From: Flavobacteriaceae bacterium CG2_30_31_66
GTDB taxonomy: Bacteria > Bacteroidota > Bacteroidia > Flavobacteriales > Flavobacteriaceae
Direction of reading: 5' to 3'
DNA length: 38,924 nucleotides
Assembly (NCBI GenBank): GCA_001873065.1
Contig: MNYM01000048.1
Span: 1-38,924 of the forward strand
Numbering within the stretch: position 1 is the first letter of the stretch; each line of letters starts with the position of its first letter. The notes under the pieces are model-generated. The model had not been told where the DNA came from. It ran no database searches and saw only the letters and a program-made list of their open reading frames with translations. Below, one piece after another: positions 24,524-32,745 of this stretch. The position numbers were made by a program, and so were the translations under genes.

Positions 24524-25066
24524 TTAAGTTAGATTCTCGAGAATATCATTTATTTGAGAACGTTTGGTGTAATTTGGATTGAATTGTCTCCATTTAATTT
24601 TTCCGTCTTTAGAAATTATATAGGTTGCGGGAACTGGTAATTGCTCGGTTTCGTCCGAATGGCTTTCTTTGAGTTTGGCACCAAGAACTACGTTATACAT
24701 TACACGAAGTATTGTTTTTGGCTTGAAAAGCACATCGTAAGCTTTGGCGATTTTATAATCCGCATCGTATAAAACAGTGAATTCTGCTCCTGTTTTTTCG
24801 ATAGTTTTTTTGATAAATTCTGATTTTTCTGGAGAAACCACCACGACACTTGCCCCTTTTTGGTAAATAGACGGTAAATTCTCTTGAATTTCTTTCAGGT
24901 GTTTGTTGCAAAACGGACACCATTGACCACGAATAAAAATGAGAAGCACTTCGCCTTTTGATAAAGCATCAGATAAGGAGTATCTGTTTTCGTATATATC
25001 CAAAGCACTAAAATTTGGAGCATTTCCCCCAACGTTTAATCCGTTTACTTCGTTAATTGTCTTCAT
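24524..25066 (-). CDS. Peroxiredoxin-like (AhpC/TSA, thioredoxin-fold) protein
   Basis: A 180-residue thioredoxin-fold protein. FIRGQWCPFCNKHLKEI (C50, C53) gives a CxxC active site in the position of the peroxidatic cysteine. The VVVVSPEKSEFIKKT and VLYDADYKIAKAYDV blocks are typical of the peroxiredoxin-like AhpC/TSA subgroup. It probably reduces peroxides or acts as a thiol-disulphide reductase in the cytoplasm, since no signal peptide is seen. It ends the six-gene operon and follows the LysE-like gene by 5 nt. Confidence 0.85.
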   Translation of the reverse strand: MKTINEVNGLNVGGNAPNFSALDIYENRYSLSDALSKGEVLLIFIRGQWCPFCNKHLKEIQENLPSIYQKGASVVVVSPEKSEFIKKTIEKTGAEFTVLYDADYKIAKAYDVLFKPKTILRVMYNVVLGAKLKESHSDETEQLPVPATYIISKDGKIKWRQFNPNYTKRSQINDILENLT

Positions 25067-25071
25067 TTTAG

Positions 25072-25758
25072 TTATTTGAAACAGTTTGCATTATTTTTTT
25101 TGTTTTTTTCCTTTTTCCAAAATAATTTTCCAATCTGACCGATTGCCAAAACCAAAAATAATGTGGCAAATATTGGATTGAGATATTGGCTTATTTCAAT
25201 TTTATTTTCGACCAAAAAGTATTTCACAGTGTGTGCAAATAGTAACATTCCTGCCAAAGTTCCGATCATTGCTCCCATAATAAATAAGCTGTTATCGTTG
25301 CAATGAGGATCTAATTTTTCGGTACGAAATAAGTAAATGTAAATTCCTGACCAGTATGGCCATTGAATAAAATTTAAACTATTCAAAAGCAATCCCAAAA
25401 TGAAAGGAAACTGTGCCAATTGCAATTGCGACAAGCTAAAATTTTTATCGTTGCCTATGTTTTTAATGAAATAAATTGCAATTGTTGTAAAAAATACAAT
25501 CGTAAACACATCAATGAACAGTACTAATTTCTTTTGTTCTACCAACCATTTTGCCCCAAAACTTACTATTTTCAAAACAAAAAATTCGATGAATACAATC
25601 CCTGAAATAAACGAAACTATTGCCCAATTGCCTTTTTCCAACAAAATTTGTAAACCGATAACATTAATATAACCCAAAGGCAGCGACCCCATCAAACTGA
25701 TAAGAATTCCTAATAAAAGAGGTTTTTTTTTGGGTGCTATTTTATCTAACAACTTCAT
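25072..25758 (-). CDS. LysE-type membrane transporter
   Basis: A 228-residue protein with six hydrophobic segments. The first helix has the LysE-like signature GSLPLGYINVIGLQI (about 24-38), followed by GNWAIVSFISGIVFIEF. A long hydrophobic pair and a C-terminal helix FATLFLVLAIGQIGKLF complete the fold. LysE-type proteins export amino acids or small metabolites. It lies 2 nt after the ATP-grasp gene, so an exported ATP-grasp product is conceivable but only a context-based idea. Confidence 0.7.
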   Translation of the reverse strand: MKLLDKIAPKKKPLLLGILISLMGSLPLGYINVIGLQILLEKGNWAIVSFISGIVFIEFFVLKIVSFGAKWLVEQKKLVLFIDVFTIVFFTTIAIYFIKNIGNDKNFSLSQLQLAQFPFILGLLLNSLNFIQWPYWSGIYIYLFRTEKLDPHCNDNSLFIMGAMIGTLAGMLLFAHTVKYFLVENKIEISQYLNPIFATLFLVLAIGQIGKLFWKKEKNKKNNANCFK

Positions 25759-25760
25759 TT

Positions 25761-26807
25761 TTATGAAATGGCTTTTAAGTAATTGGTTAGTTTTTTATTA
25801 TCAATTACTAATTGTCTGGATTGTTTGATATTCAAATAGGCATGTCCTTTTTGACGGTTAAAAGTGCTTATTTTGTATAAAATATCATAATGTTTGATGA
25901 TTTCCTTCCAAGCAAAAAAAATGGAATGTTTGGGGTCATAAATGTGAGTTGGTTCGCTTCCGGCACCATTGAGCTCAATGATGGAAAAATTTTTACCTTG
26001 CTCTAAATCTTCACGAGATTGGAACATAATATCTAATCTTCCGAAGTAGAAATCAGGAATTTGGAGACAAATCTCGTTGACCGTTTTGGTTAGTTTTTCG
26101 TTTATCCAATGGCTTACATCGGTAAATTTACTGCCTCGAACGTGATTGCCAAAAGGCACTAAATTGAGTGTTTCGTCTTTTGGTAAAACTTCGTTTAATT
26201 TATCTCCAAACTTTCGTTTTAAAGTATCAAGTTGTAAAGCAAATCGAGGGTTTTGCTCAATGAGTTCTTGTATGGTGTTTGTTCCGTTTCCTTTTACAAT
26301 CAGGAAGTCTTTATATACAATTCCAGTGATTGTGCCTTTATTTTCGTTTGGCATTCTGTAATAAAACATACCTATTTCTAACGGATATGTGATGCATTCT
26401 TGAACCAAGAAATCATAATCGGTTTTTTGTAAATAGGTGGTTAACTCGTTCCAAGAATGAATTTTTTCGACCCGAAGCCCTTGTAATCCCATATCGGGTT
26501 TTATGATAAACGGAAATTGAATATTTGCCTTTTCAATAGTATTTATAATGGTTTCCAGTTTTTGATTGGCTTTGAAAAATAAAGTGTCCGGATAGTATTG
26601 TTTTGGAATGAGATCATAAATTTCTTTCTTGCTTTCCAAGGCAAATCCACCATTTATAATTCGTGGGTTACTGGCATTAAAAAAACCTAATGAACGTGCT
26701 TTGATGCTCAAATAAATCCAATAGAAAAATATTGGAAAATAAACCACATTGGTGTTCCAATATTCCCAATTTAAGAGTTTATGAATGCTGTTTTTTAGTT
26801 TTCTCAA
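25761..26807 (-). CDS. ATP-grasp ligase (D-Ala-D-Ala ligase-like)
   Basis: A 348-residue protein with an ATP-grasp core. Features are FPFIIKPDMGLQGLRV (the ATP-binding lysine and glycine-rich loop), FLVQECITYPLEIGMFYYR, then the DIMF...NFSIIELNGAGSEPTHIYDP segment, in which the acidic and asparagine residues would bind Mg-ATP. The first 100 residues are a short hydrophobic stretch and a helical cap. The acceptor substrate is unknown; an amino acid or peptide ligation is the family default. Its ATG overlaps the NRDE gene stop by 4 nt. It pairs closely with a LysE-like exporter. Confidence 0.82.
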   Translation of the reverse strand: MRKLKNSIHKLLNWEYWNTNVVYFPIFFYWIYLSIKARSLGFFNASNPRIINGGFALESKKEIYDLIPKQYYPDTLFFKANQKLETIINTIEKANIQFPFIIKPDMGLQGLRVEKIHSWNELTTYLQKTDYDFLVQECITYPLEIGMFYYRMPNENKGTITGIVYKDFLIVKGNGTNTIQELIEQNPRFALQLDTLKRKFGDKLNEVLPKDETLNLVPFGNHVRGSKFTDVSHWINEKLTKTVNEICLQIPDFYFGRLDIMFQSREDLEQGKNFSIIELNGAGSEPTHIYDPKHSIFFAWKEIIKHYDILYKISTFNRQKGHAYLNIKQSRQLVIDNKKLTNYLKAIS

Positions 26808-27505
26808 AACGCTATTTTTTCTATTGTTGTGTTGTTTATTCTATCAATGTAGGTCATTTCGAGTTTGTCGTTTTTTAACAACAATTGAGTAATACTTACT
26901 GTTTTGGTTTTATCTTCACGATTGATGACTAAACCATATTCGGTATTTGTTACTCGCGTATTGGTGTGAAACGAAAGAATTTTATCTTTTGATAATGGCA
27001 TATTGTGTCTGCAAAAATCTTCAAACCATTGTTTTCTTTTAATTCTTTGAATGCGATTATACAAAGTGGCAGATGACCAAATATGTGGTTTTTTAATAGA
27101 TTTATCAATAACGTGTTTTTCGACTTCATCCCATTTTACTTCAGTCAATGTATTATTTTGAAATATAATCAGTGTAAAAGGTTCTACATTATCCAAATTC
27201 ATTTCTTGAAAATGGAGTAATGGCTTTTTTGCCTGTATGATTTCCATCAAAATTACGCCTCTACTTCTGCTATAATTTGGTTTCTTTTGGTGATTTATGA
27301 AAGCTCCGTTGAGCAAAATAATAGTAGTTCCGTCTTCTTTGGCCACAATCCAAGTTCCGCCTGCTTTTTCGTCTTTTGGATACAGTAGTTTTATTTCATT
27401 TTCAGTATAAACTTTTGGGGCAATGGTTGTACGGTAGATTTTTTCATCTCTGTTAGATGTCAAAACAACCCCATTTTGTAACGGAACAAAACTTACTGTG
27501 CACAT
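26804..27505 (-). CDS. NRDE-family protein (TANGO2-like)
   Basis: A 233-residue member of the NRDE/TANGO2 family. The start is fixed by MCTVSF, in which Cys2 would become the N-terminal nucleophile, and the defining NRDE motif follows within SNRDEK near residue 18. GGTWIVAKEDGTTIILLNG is a typical Ntn-hydrolase-like block. The biochemical role of the family is unsettled. The gene overlaps the upstream DinB gene by 13 nt and shares ATGA with the downstream ATP-grasp gene. Confidence 0.85.
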   Translation of the reverse strand: MCTVSFVPLQNGVVLTSNRDEKIYRTTIAPKVYTENEIKLLYPKDEKAGGTWIVAKEDGTTIILLNGAFINHQKKPNYSRSRGVILMEIIQAKKPLLHFQEMNLDNVEPFTLIIFQNNTLTEVKWDEVEKHVIDKSIKKPHIWSSATLYNRIQRIKRKQWFEDFCRHNMPLSKDKILSFHTNTRVTNTEYGLVINREDKTKTVSITQLLLKNDKLEMTYIDRINNTTIEKIAF

Positions 27506-27996
27506 ACTTTTCTATGTCTAATTGTAGCTGGAGCCAAACCAAAAGTTTCATCAATAAAGTTTAGGCGATCTAATTCTAATAAACCTACTTTTATCAATGC
27601 CTGATGATGAATGCTGTGTTCTAAACAATACGCTAATTCTCTAAAAAGTGAAGTTTGAATTTGTGTTTGTTTGCCTTCCTCTGCACAAAAATTACCTTGT
27701 AAAACATAATTTTCATCAAGAATATCAAGTGCCAAAGAGGTGTTGATTTCGTCAATAATTTGGATAGCATATTGGCAATCCGTTTCAATTAAAAGATTTC
27801 TTTTTCTATTATCATAGTTCACGGTTTTTGTTTCTAAACTATTTAAAATACTTTGGTAAAATTCGAGAATATGACGAACGTGCTGACCGATTGATGCTTG
27901 CGAAAGCAAAATAGCTTTATGGTCGTATTGCTCATTAGTTAATTGAAATAATACCTTTTTTATTTCGTTTAAATTTTCTTGACAATAGGTTTTCAT
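27493..27996 (-). CDS. DinB-superfamily protein
   Basis: A 167-residue four-helix-bundle protein. IGQHVRHILEFYQSIL (about 37-52) supplies the first metal histidines and LEHSIHHQALI (about 130-140) the second set, as in the DinB/YfiT superfamily. Many relatives use a divalent metal and a thiol cofactor, but this protein has no known substrate. It begins 11 nt after the peroxidase-related gene. It is only distantly similar to the DinB protein at 891-1340. Confidence 0.8.
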   Translation of the reverse strand: MKTYCQENLNEIKKVLFQLTNEQYDHKAILLSQASIGQHVRHILEFYQSILNSLETKTVNYDNRKRNLLIETDCQYAIQIIDEINTSLALDILDENYVLQGNFCAEEGKQTQIQTSLFRELAYCLEHSIHHQALIKVGLLELDRLNFIDETFGLAPATIRHRKVCAQ

Positions 27997-28007
27997 TTGT
28001 TCTTCTT

Positions 28008-28568
28008 TTAATATTTATAACCTGTTCCACCGTTATTTTCTAAAATTACTCCCAATCCTAGAACCATTCGATTGACAAAATTGAAATAAGCCACCACCAA
28101 TGTTGCATCTAATATCGCAGCATCCGACAATCCAATTTCTTTGAGTTTATTTACATATTCCGGTTCTTTGAAATCATAGGGTTTTAATGTTAGGTTTTCG
28201 GCAAATTGACAAAGTAAAAGCTCTTTTTCAGAAAGTTGTGCTTTCTTGTAATTGCTTCTTAAATGCACTATGCGATAGTCATCTTTCCAATAATTATTCA
28301 ATGCTTCCGAATGATGAATTTGGCAATACTGACACTTATTTGCAACGGATGTTACTACCGCCATCATCTCGCGCTCTGCCCTTGAAAGTTCTGATTTTGA
28401 AAACATAATTTCCATATACAAATCAATATGTTTTACAATGCTTTCAGGGCGCAAACTCTGAATTTTATGTACTTCGGCAAGTTTACCTCTTTTTTGAATT
28501 AAATCATCATAGATTTCTTTTAATCTGCCAGTTGCTTCGTGATGTTCTATGGTTTTAATGAGTGCCAT
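28008..28568 (-). CDS. Peroxidase-related AhpD-like protein (carboxymuconolactone decarboxylase family)
   Basis: A 186-residue AhpD-fold protein. It has the redox motif CQYCQIHH (C79, C82, H86) and a preceding acid in SRAEREMMAVVTSVANK (E66 or E68). These residues form the thiol proton-relay of AhpD-type reductases. It belongs to the uncharacterised peroxidase-related subgroup and probably works in peroxide or thiol redox chemistry in the cytoplasm. It is the first gene of the six-gene operon ending with a peroxiredoxin-like protein, and a full copy of the shared promoter lies 26 nt upstream. Confidence 0.88.
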   Translation of the reverse strand: MALIKTIEHHEATGRLKEIYDDLIQKRGKLAEVHKIQSLRPESIVKHIDLYMEIMFSKSELSRAEREMMAVVTSVANKCQYCQIHHSEALNNYWKDDYRIVHLRSNYKKAQLSEKELLLCQFAENLTLKPYDFKEPEYVNKLKEIGLSDAAILDATLVVAYFNFVNRMVLGLGVILENNGGTGYKY

Positions 28569-28594
28569 ATTATAATTCTATATTATTTTAAATG

Positions 28595-28624
28595 TATAGA
28601 CGAAAGTGTTTTGGTTTCCTGACA
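28595..28624 (-). promoter_or_regulatory. ECF-type promoter of the six-gene redox operon
   Basis: TGTCAGG (28624-28618), 16 nt, GTCTATA (28601-28595) on the minus strand, 26 nt before the ATG at 28568. The shared 16-nt spacing is exact. Confidence 0.85.
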
Positions 28625-28709
28625 TAGATTGTAGTTATTAGTCACTAAAGTCACTAAAAAAACCAAAACAGCAATTATTCTGTATTGTTTTTTTATAAAG
28701 TTAATAAAG

Positions 28710-28922
28710 CTAGAGTTTCTTTTTATTCGATTTCTCCTTAATATAAGGAGCAACAACGTGTATTGAAGGTGTGGCAATAACAAAAGCAATGAACCAACTG
28801 CGTAACCAAATAAAAAGAAAGTTATATACAAAACCTATATTAACCACAATTATTATGAAAGTCATATAACTTGTCACAATTAATGCAGTTATGATTGAAA
28901 TTTTGAACTCTTTTGCTTTCAT
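28710..28922 (-). CDS. DUF2798 small membrane protein
   Basis: A 70-residue protein with two membrane helices (about 10-31 and 40-60). The second helix shows the pattern WLRSWFIAFVIATPSIHVVAPYI, which fits the DUF2798 family (conserved W and P residues near the second helix). A basic C-terminal KEKSNKKKL follows. The role is unknown. It lies between the terminator of the AhpD-like gene upstream and the promoter of the redox operon downstream, and no copy of the shared promoter precedes it. A frame-shifted 82-residue ORF that overlaps it shows no such pattern and is rejected. Confidence 0.72.
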   Translation of the reverse strand: MKAKEFKISIITALIVTSYMTFIIIVVNIGFVYNFLFIWLRSWFIAFVIATPSIHVVAPYIKEKSNKKKL

Positions 28923-28946
28923 TTTATACTATTTCATTTTTGTTAA

Positions 28947-28982
28947 AAAAGCCAATACAAAGATTAGTCTGTATTGGCTTTT
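28947..28982. terminator. Bidirectional-looking hairpin terminator
   Basis: A perfect 13-bp inverted repeat (28947-28959 with 28970-28982) with a 10-nt loop and A/T runs on both sides. It lies 16 nt after the stop of the AhpD-like gene at 28999, so it terminates that gene on the minus strand and precedes the DUF2798 gene. Confidence 0.82.
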
Positions 28983-28998
28983 GAAAAAATGTGGTATT

Positions 28999-29550
28999 TT
29001 ATTTTTTCCAAGTTCTGCCTGCGAAAGCAGCATCTACTTCGGGGTTTGTAATATGATTGGAATAGTTACTCATTGTTTTTACAGCAATTCCGGAAATAAT
29101 GCCCAAAACGTGAACTTCGGTATAACCTGCTGCCAAGAACTCATCGACTTCGGCTTGAGTAACATTACCTCGAGTGGCGGTAAGGGAACGAGTTAGTTTT
29201 GATAAAGCCGCTAATTTTGTATCAGGAATTTGTTTTCCATCACGGATTGCATCTGTTACTTCAGTAGGAACTTTAGTCATCATATCTCCCACAAAACTGT
29301 GGGCCGCCATACAATATTCGCAATTGTTTTCATAAGCTACTGAAAGAAACACTACTTCTTGCTCCACAGCAGAAAAACCTGAATTTGCTCTAAAACTGTT
29401 GTAAGAATAAGTGTAAGCATCTAATAATGCTGGGTTGTTTCCCATTTTTAAATACATATTGGGTACAAACCCTAAACCTTTTTGGGTTTTGTCAAAAAGT
29501 TCTTGTGATAGTGGAGAAACTGGATTGTTCTCTAATTTTAAATGTGCCAT
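28999..29550 (-). CDS. AhpD-like carboxymuconolactone decarboxylase-family protein
   Basis: A 183-residue AhpD-fold protein with the redox motif CEYCMAAH (C77, C80, H84) preceded by the acid in SAVEQEVVFLSVAY (E63 or E65). It probably transfers electrons to peroxide- or aldehyde-detoxifying partners, as AhpD relatives do. It is distinct from the AhpD-like protein at 28008-28568. A hairpin separates it from the YceI gene upstream, so it likely has its own promoter; the 77-nt gap shows no copy of the shared motif. It ends just before a strong terminator. Confidence 0.87.
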   Translation of the reverse strand: MAHLKLENNPVSPLSQELFDKTQKGLGFVPNMYLKMGNNPALLDAYTYSYNSFRANSGFSAVEQEVVFLSVAYENNCEYCMAAHSFVGDMMTKVPTEVTDAIRDGKQIPDTKLAALSKLTRSLTATRGNVTQAEVDEFLAAGYTEVHVLGIISGIAVKTMSNYSNHITNPEVDAAFAGRTWKK

Positions 29551-29576
29551 TTTGATTGTTTTTAAATTAAAATCAA

Positions 29577-29606
29577 ATACCCATTATTTTATAAGATAAC
29601 GGGTAT
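29577..29606 (-). terminator. Hairpin terminator after the YceI gene
   Basis: Arms 29577-29587 and 29596-29606 pair over 11 positions with one mismatch around an 8-nt loop. It lies 22 nt after the YceI stop at 29628 and before the AhpD-like gene. The following T tract is modest, so confidence is moderate. Confidence 0.55.
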
Positions 29607-29627
29607 AGGATTTGAGAAAAAAAGAAA

Positions 29628-30173
29628 TTAATAATTTACTGATACCGTAACCTCAACTGTTTTGGCAATATTTGTTGATGGTTTTCCACCTTTAAAAGCT
29701 ACTTTATAATCAGCTAATGTAAGATTAAATTTAGAGTCTAGGCTTAATTTTCCGTCTTTTACAGAAATTGTAGCTTTTTCTTTAATTGGGTTTGTTACTC
29801 CGTTTATGGTTAAATCGCCTTCAATATCCGCAGTATAAGAACCATCATTTTTGAAATTCACTTTGTCAAGATTGACAATTTTTCCAGTTAGTTTCGCTTT
29901 TGGATTGGTTTTGGTGTTCAAAAACTTTTTACTGTTGAAGTGTTCTTGCATTAAGGCTTTTTCAAATTCAAAACTTTGCATTGGTACCGAGAAAACAATA
30001 TCTCCTGTACTTGGATCGATTGTTCCAACAGACGCATAATTGTTTGCCTCAATATTTTCGGCTGGCGTTGTAGAAAAGAATTTAAAATGTGTTTTTGTAG
30101 TCGTTTGTTTTTGAGCTACAGCTGTTAGTGAAATGATTACTAAAGCGATGATTGTTAAGAATACTTTTTTCAT
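29628..30173 (-). CDS. YceI-family periplasmic protein
   Basis: A 181-residue protein with a cleavable signal peptide (MKKVFLTIIALVIISLTAVAQ) and a YceI lipocalin-like barrel. Typical blocks are FKFFSTTPAENIEANN, GDIVFSVPMQSFEFEKALMQEHFNS with the conserved HFNS, and the closing VAFKGGKPSTNIAKTVEVTVSV. YceI proteins bind isoprenoid-like or lipid molecules in the periplasm and are linked to osmotic or alkaline stress in other bacteria. It follows the OB-fold gene by 32 nt and is probably co-transcribed from the promoter at 30707-30736. Confidence 0.92.
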   Translation of the reverse strand: MKKVFLTIIALVIISLTAVAQKQTTTKTHFKFFSTTPAENIEANNYASVGTIDPSTGDIVFSVPMQSFEFEKALMQEHFNSKKFLNTKTNPKAKLTGKIVNLDKVNFKNDGSYTADIEGDLTINGVTNPIKEKATISVKDGKLSLDSKFNLTLADYKVAFKGGKPSTNIAKTVEVTVSVNY

Positions 30174-30205
30174 TTTTTAAATTTAATTATTTGTTGTTTA
30201 CTTAT

Positions 30206-30673
30206 TTACTTGGACACAATGTCACTTTTATCTAAAATTACGTTTTCATACATTTCTAAATCGGCATCAAAAGAAGCACCAGAACGAATGACCCCTTTAA
30301 CAGTAATTTCGTCGCCAACTTTTATGTTTTCGGTATGAGAATTGGTTTCTTTTGTAAACGTAGCACTTACGCCAGCTTTGTCAGCAGCTGCTTTGATTAG
30401 AATTACTTTTTGATTATTGAAATCCTCTGATATTTCAGCAACGGTTCCTGTAATTTCTAAAACTTTGGAGTTGCCTTCTTCATCCAGGTATTTGTCGTTT
30501 GCTTTTTTAGCGTCAGTAAGATACTCGTTTACGATTTCGCTTGCTTTGTAGCTGAAATCAGTTTTGGTAGCTTGAACATCTCTGGCAGGTTTGTTGAACA
30601 TGTATAGTGCCACTGCCACCGCAATTATAATTCCTACAGATAGGATAACTAGAATTTTCTTTTTGGTTGTCAT
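30206..30673 (-). CDS. OB-fold (tRNA_anti-like) membrane-anchored protein
   Basis: A 155-residue protein with one N-terminal membrane helix (about 6-26) and a C-terminal OB-fold of the tRNA_anti-like type (VLEITGTVAEISED..., KVGDEITVKGVIRSGASFDADLEMYENV). It would be anchored in the inner membrane with the OB-fold in the periplasm. The binding partner is unknown. It is often found next to YceI in Flavobacteriia and is here the first gene of that pair. A full shared promoter lies 33 nt upstream. Confidence 0.82.
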   Translation of the reverse strand: MTTKKKILVILSVGIIIAVAVALYMFNKPARDVQATKTDFSYKASEIVNEYLTDAKKANDKYLDEEGNSKVLEITGTVAEISEDFNNQKVILIKAAADKAGVSATFTKETNSHTENIKVGDEITVKGVIRSGASFDADLEMYENVILDKSDIVSK

Positions 30674-30706
30674 TTAAGTTTATTTTAAATTTTGTTTAAC
30701 TGAATG

Positions 30707-30736
30707 AATAGACAACCGTTTATTTAATTCCTGACA
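30707..30736 (-). promoter_or_regulatory. ECF-type promoter of the OB-fold/YceI operon
   Basis: TGTCAGG (30736-30730), 16 nt, GTCTATT (30713-30707) on the minus strand, 33 nt before the ATG at 30673. It matches the shared motif fully. Confidence 0.85.
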
Positions 30737-30828
30737 ATAAAATTTTAAAAAAAACAGAAATATGTTTTTTGGCTTTCTTTTAATGGGTTTTTAGTATTTT
30801 ATATTCAAATTTTAGACAGTAAAGCAAA

Positions 30829-30860
30829 AAAAAACACCACAATTTCTTGTAGTGTTTTTT
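30829..30860 (-). terminator. Hairpin terminator after the anti-sigma gene
   Basis: Arms 30829-30841 and 30848-30860 pair over 13 positions with one C-A mismatch and a 6-nt loop. The outer part of the stem is an A/T run. It lies 22 nt after the stop at 30883 and closes the FAD-oxidoreductase to anti-sigma unit. Confidence 0.72.
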
Positions 30861-30882
30861 CTTAAATAAACAATTTTGTCCT

Positions 30883-31155
30883 TTATGAATTTTTAATTTC
30901 TTCCAAAATTTTATTCTTCTTTTTTTCTGGCATTTTTATATTTACTTTTAACTTACCTGTAAACAGTTTACCAATAGCAGTATCAATAAATTTAGATTGG
31001 TGCTCGTAAGCAGTACAAGTTTTACACATTGATTTGTGTACTTGCAATTGCATTTTTTCTTTCGCTGTTAATGGTGTAAATAGCTGTTTGTCTATCAACT
31101 CTGTTGTTTTCTTACAAGAGTTTACCATCATATTCATTATTTTTTGCATCAGCAT
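30883..31155 (-). CDS. Zinc-binding anti-sigma factor (ZAS type)
   Basis: A 90-residue protein with the ZAS signature: a leading cysteine (C14) followed by H40, C44 and C47 in VHKSMCKTC. There is no membrane helix, so it is a cytoplasmic anti-sigma factor that would hold the ECF factor at 31178-31759. Oxidation or metal displacement at the Cys-His cluster is the usual release signal in this class. It follows the sigma gene by 22 nt. A copy of the shared promoter motif inside the sigma gene (31244-31273) would give the anti-sigma gene its own sigma-dependent transcript and so negative feedback. The Met-rich start leaves the exact ATG uncertain. Confidence 0.85.
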   Translation of the reverse strand: MLMQKIMNMMVNSCKKTTELIDKQLFTPLTAKEKMQLQVHKSMCKTCTAYEHQSKFIDTAIGKLFTGKLKVNIKMPEKKKNKILEEIKNS

Positions 31156-31177
31156 TACTTTAAATTTTTAAGGATTA

Positions 31178-31759
31178 TTACAACCATTTCATTTCTAAAC
31201 ATTTTTTTAAGAGTAGTTTTGCTCTATGTACAATCTGCCAATAATTAGACACTGTAATTTCTAATTCCTGACAAATTTCGTCTGCATTTTTATCTGTTAA
31301 ATATTTGGAAGTCACTGCAAATTTCCATTTTTGAGGCAAATCATCCATACAGTCCTGCATTATGATGTTGAATTCCGGATTGTCCAGCAATTCTTCTTCC
31401 TGATCCCAAATCGGGTTAATGTCGTTATTCTTCCAGTTTTCGGTTTCATTGAATAATCCATCGGAAAGTTCATAACCGCTATTTTCAGAGATACTAAAGG
31501 TTTTTTTCGTGGTTTTGGCACTCAAACGATAATAATCAATCACTTTATTATTTAAAATAGAAAACAGCCAAGTTTTAGGTTGGCTTTTGCCTTGAAAAGT
31601 ATCTATTTTATGAAATGCTGCCAAAAATGTTTCCTGAACCAAATCTTCAGCGGTCTCCTTTGATGAGGTTTTGTATAATGCCCAAGAAAAAAGTTCGTCG
31701 CTAAACTGATGAACCCAATTTTCGAGTACAATTTTTGAATTTTCTTTGATAACTTCCAT
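31178..31759 (-). CDS. ECF-type sigma factor (TIGR02943-like)
   Basis: A 193-residue sigma-70 factor. Region 2 reads FSWALYKTSSKETAEDLVQ then ETFLAAFHKIDTF, and SQPKTWLFSILNNKVIDYYR follows. A long acidic linker with a tryptophan-containing ENWKNNDINPIWD motif and region 4 (DEICQELEITVSNYWQIVHRAKLLLKKCL...W) match the TIGR02943 type. Its adjacent ZAS anti-sigma factor makes it the best candidate to read the shared TGTCAGG/GTCTATT promoters. No shared promoter precedes it; it lies at the end of a unit starting at 36631, 20 nt after a damaged glycosyltransferase. Confidence 0.92.
   Translation of the reverse strand: MEVIKENSKIVLENWVHQFSDELFSWALYKTSSKETAEDLVQETFLAAFHKIDTFQGKSQPKTWLFSILNNKVIDYYRLSAKTTKKTFSISENSGYELSDGLFNETENWKNNDINPIWDQEEELLDNPEFNIIMQDCMDDLPQKWKFAVTSKYLTDKNADEICQELEITVSNYWQIVHRAKLLLKKCLEMKWL
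31244..31273 (-). promoter_or_regulatory. Internal ECF-type promoter for the anti-sigma gene
   Basis: TGTCAGG (31273-31267), 16 nt, GTCTAAT (31250-31244) on the minus strand. It lies inside the 3' part of the sigma gene, 88 nt before the anti-sigma ATG at 31155. The -10 is identical to that of the FAD-oxidoreductase promoter. Confidence 0.65.
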
Positions 31760-31779
31760 AAATCCTGTTGTCTGTTACT

Positions 31780-32745
31780 TTAAAAGTCCAAAGATACTAT
31801 TTTTTTAGACCTCAAAAAGGACTTTTTCTCGTACAATAAAAATAGAAAGACAAAACAATATTCTAATTCGATTACCCAAAAATTCTCTTTAAACTCCGGA
31901 TTAGAGTAGGTATTATAACTCAAAATAGCGGTTAAACTCCAAACCAAAGCGTATTTGTATTTTGTAAAAACACCAATTAAAACCAAATTAATGATATACC
32001 AAGGATGAACGGACGAGGAAGTAAAAAAATAGACACTTAAAACGCACAGAAAACTTTGGAATAAATGAAGTGTGGTTCTGTTGTTTCCTTTGAGTGCTTG
32101 ATGAATAATATACGTAATGATTAGTATTGGCATAATTCTACCAGTAATTTGAATGATATTGTAGCCTGTTATCCAAAAACCATTTTCTCGAATTAGGTAA
32201 TAAATACTGGCATTGAATTCGAAATTGGTGAACCATAAGACAATAGTTTCTAAATAATTTGCGATCAATTCTGAAGATAGGAATGGCAAGAACAGCTCTA
32301 TATTTACATCAATGACAATGCTGTAAAAACCGATACTTTTTTTGAACCCCAGTTTTTGAAAAAATAAAGGCAGGAATAATAATGGTAATAATTTGATTGA
32401 AACGGATAAGGCTAGAATTAGAGCCACTGTTTTCCATTTGTTTTGATGTAACAAGTACATACTCCAAACGAAAAAGAACAACATTACGCCTTCAAAATGA
32501 AGAATAGATACCAAAAAATGGGGTGTTTTTCTAATCCTAATCTTTCCAATAATTTGATTCCGAAATATAACATTCCGAAATCAGCAGCAATGATTATTAT
32601 CCTTAGAATTACTACTGAACCCATAATGAAATGATTACTCAAAAATCCTGCAATTGCAAAAAACAATTGATTGATTGGCGGATAATTAGAGAAATGAGAA
32701 GCACTCAAACTTCCCATTCCGTTTATTAATTCTTCGGTTTGAGAG
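31780..32745 (-). pseudogene. Damaged GT-C-type glycosyltransferase (frameshift and lost N-terminus)
   Basis: Two overlapping reading frames form one multi-helix glycosyltransferase. The N-terminal piece (from about 32741) reads [26 protein letters not shown] and ends at [14 protein letters not shown]. The C-terminal piece (from 32514) resumes with [11 protein letters not shown] and runs to 31780. The joint sits near 32490-32515, where around ten residues (a stretch like NPL.I.ELTGN in relatives) are missing, together with the frame. The start is also lost: upstream sequence belongs to a different glycosyltransferase. A deletion in the genome or an assembly error would both explain it. The family adds sugars from a lipid-linked donor. 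Confidence 0.7.

Noticed and set aside
28583..28831. 82-residue minus-strand open frame
   Set aside because: It overlaps the DUF2798 gene in another frame and covers the promoter of the next operon.
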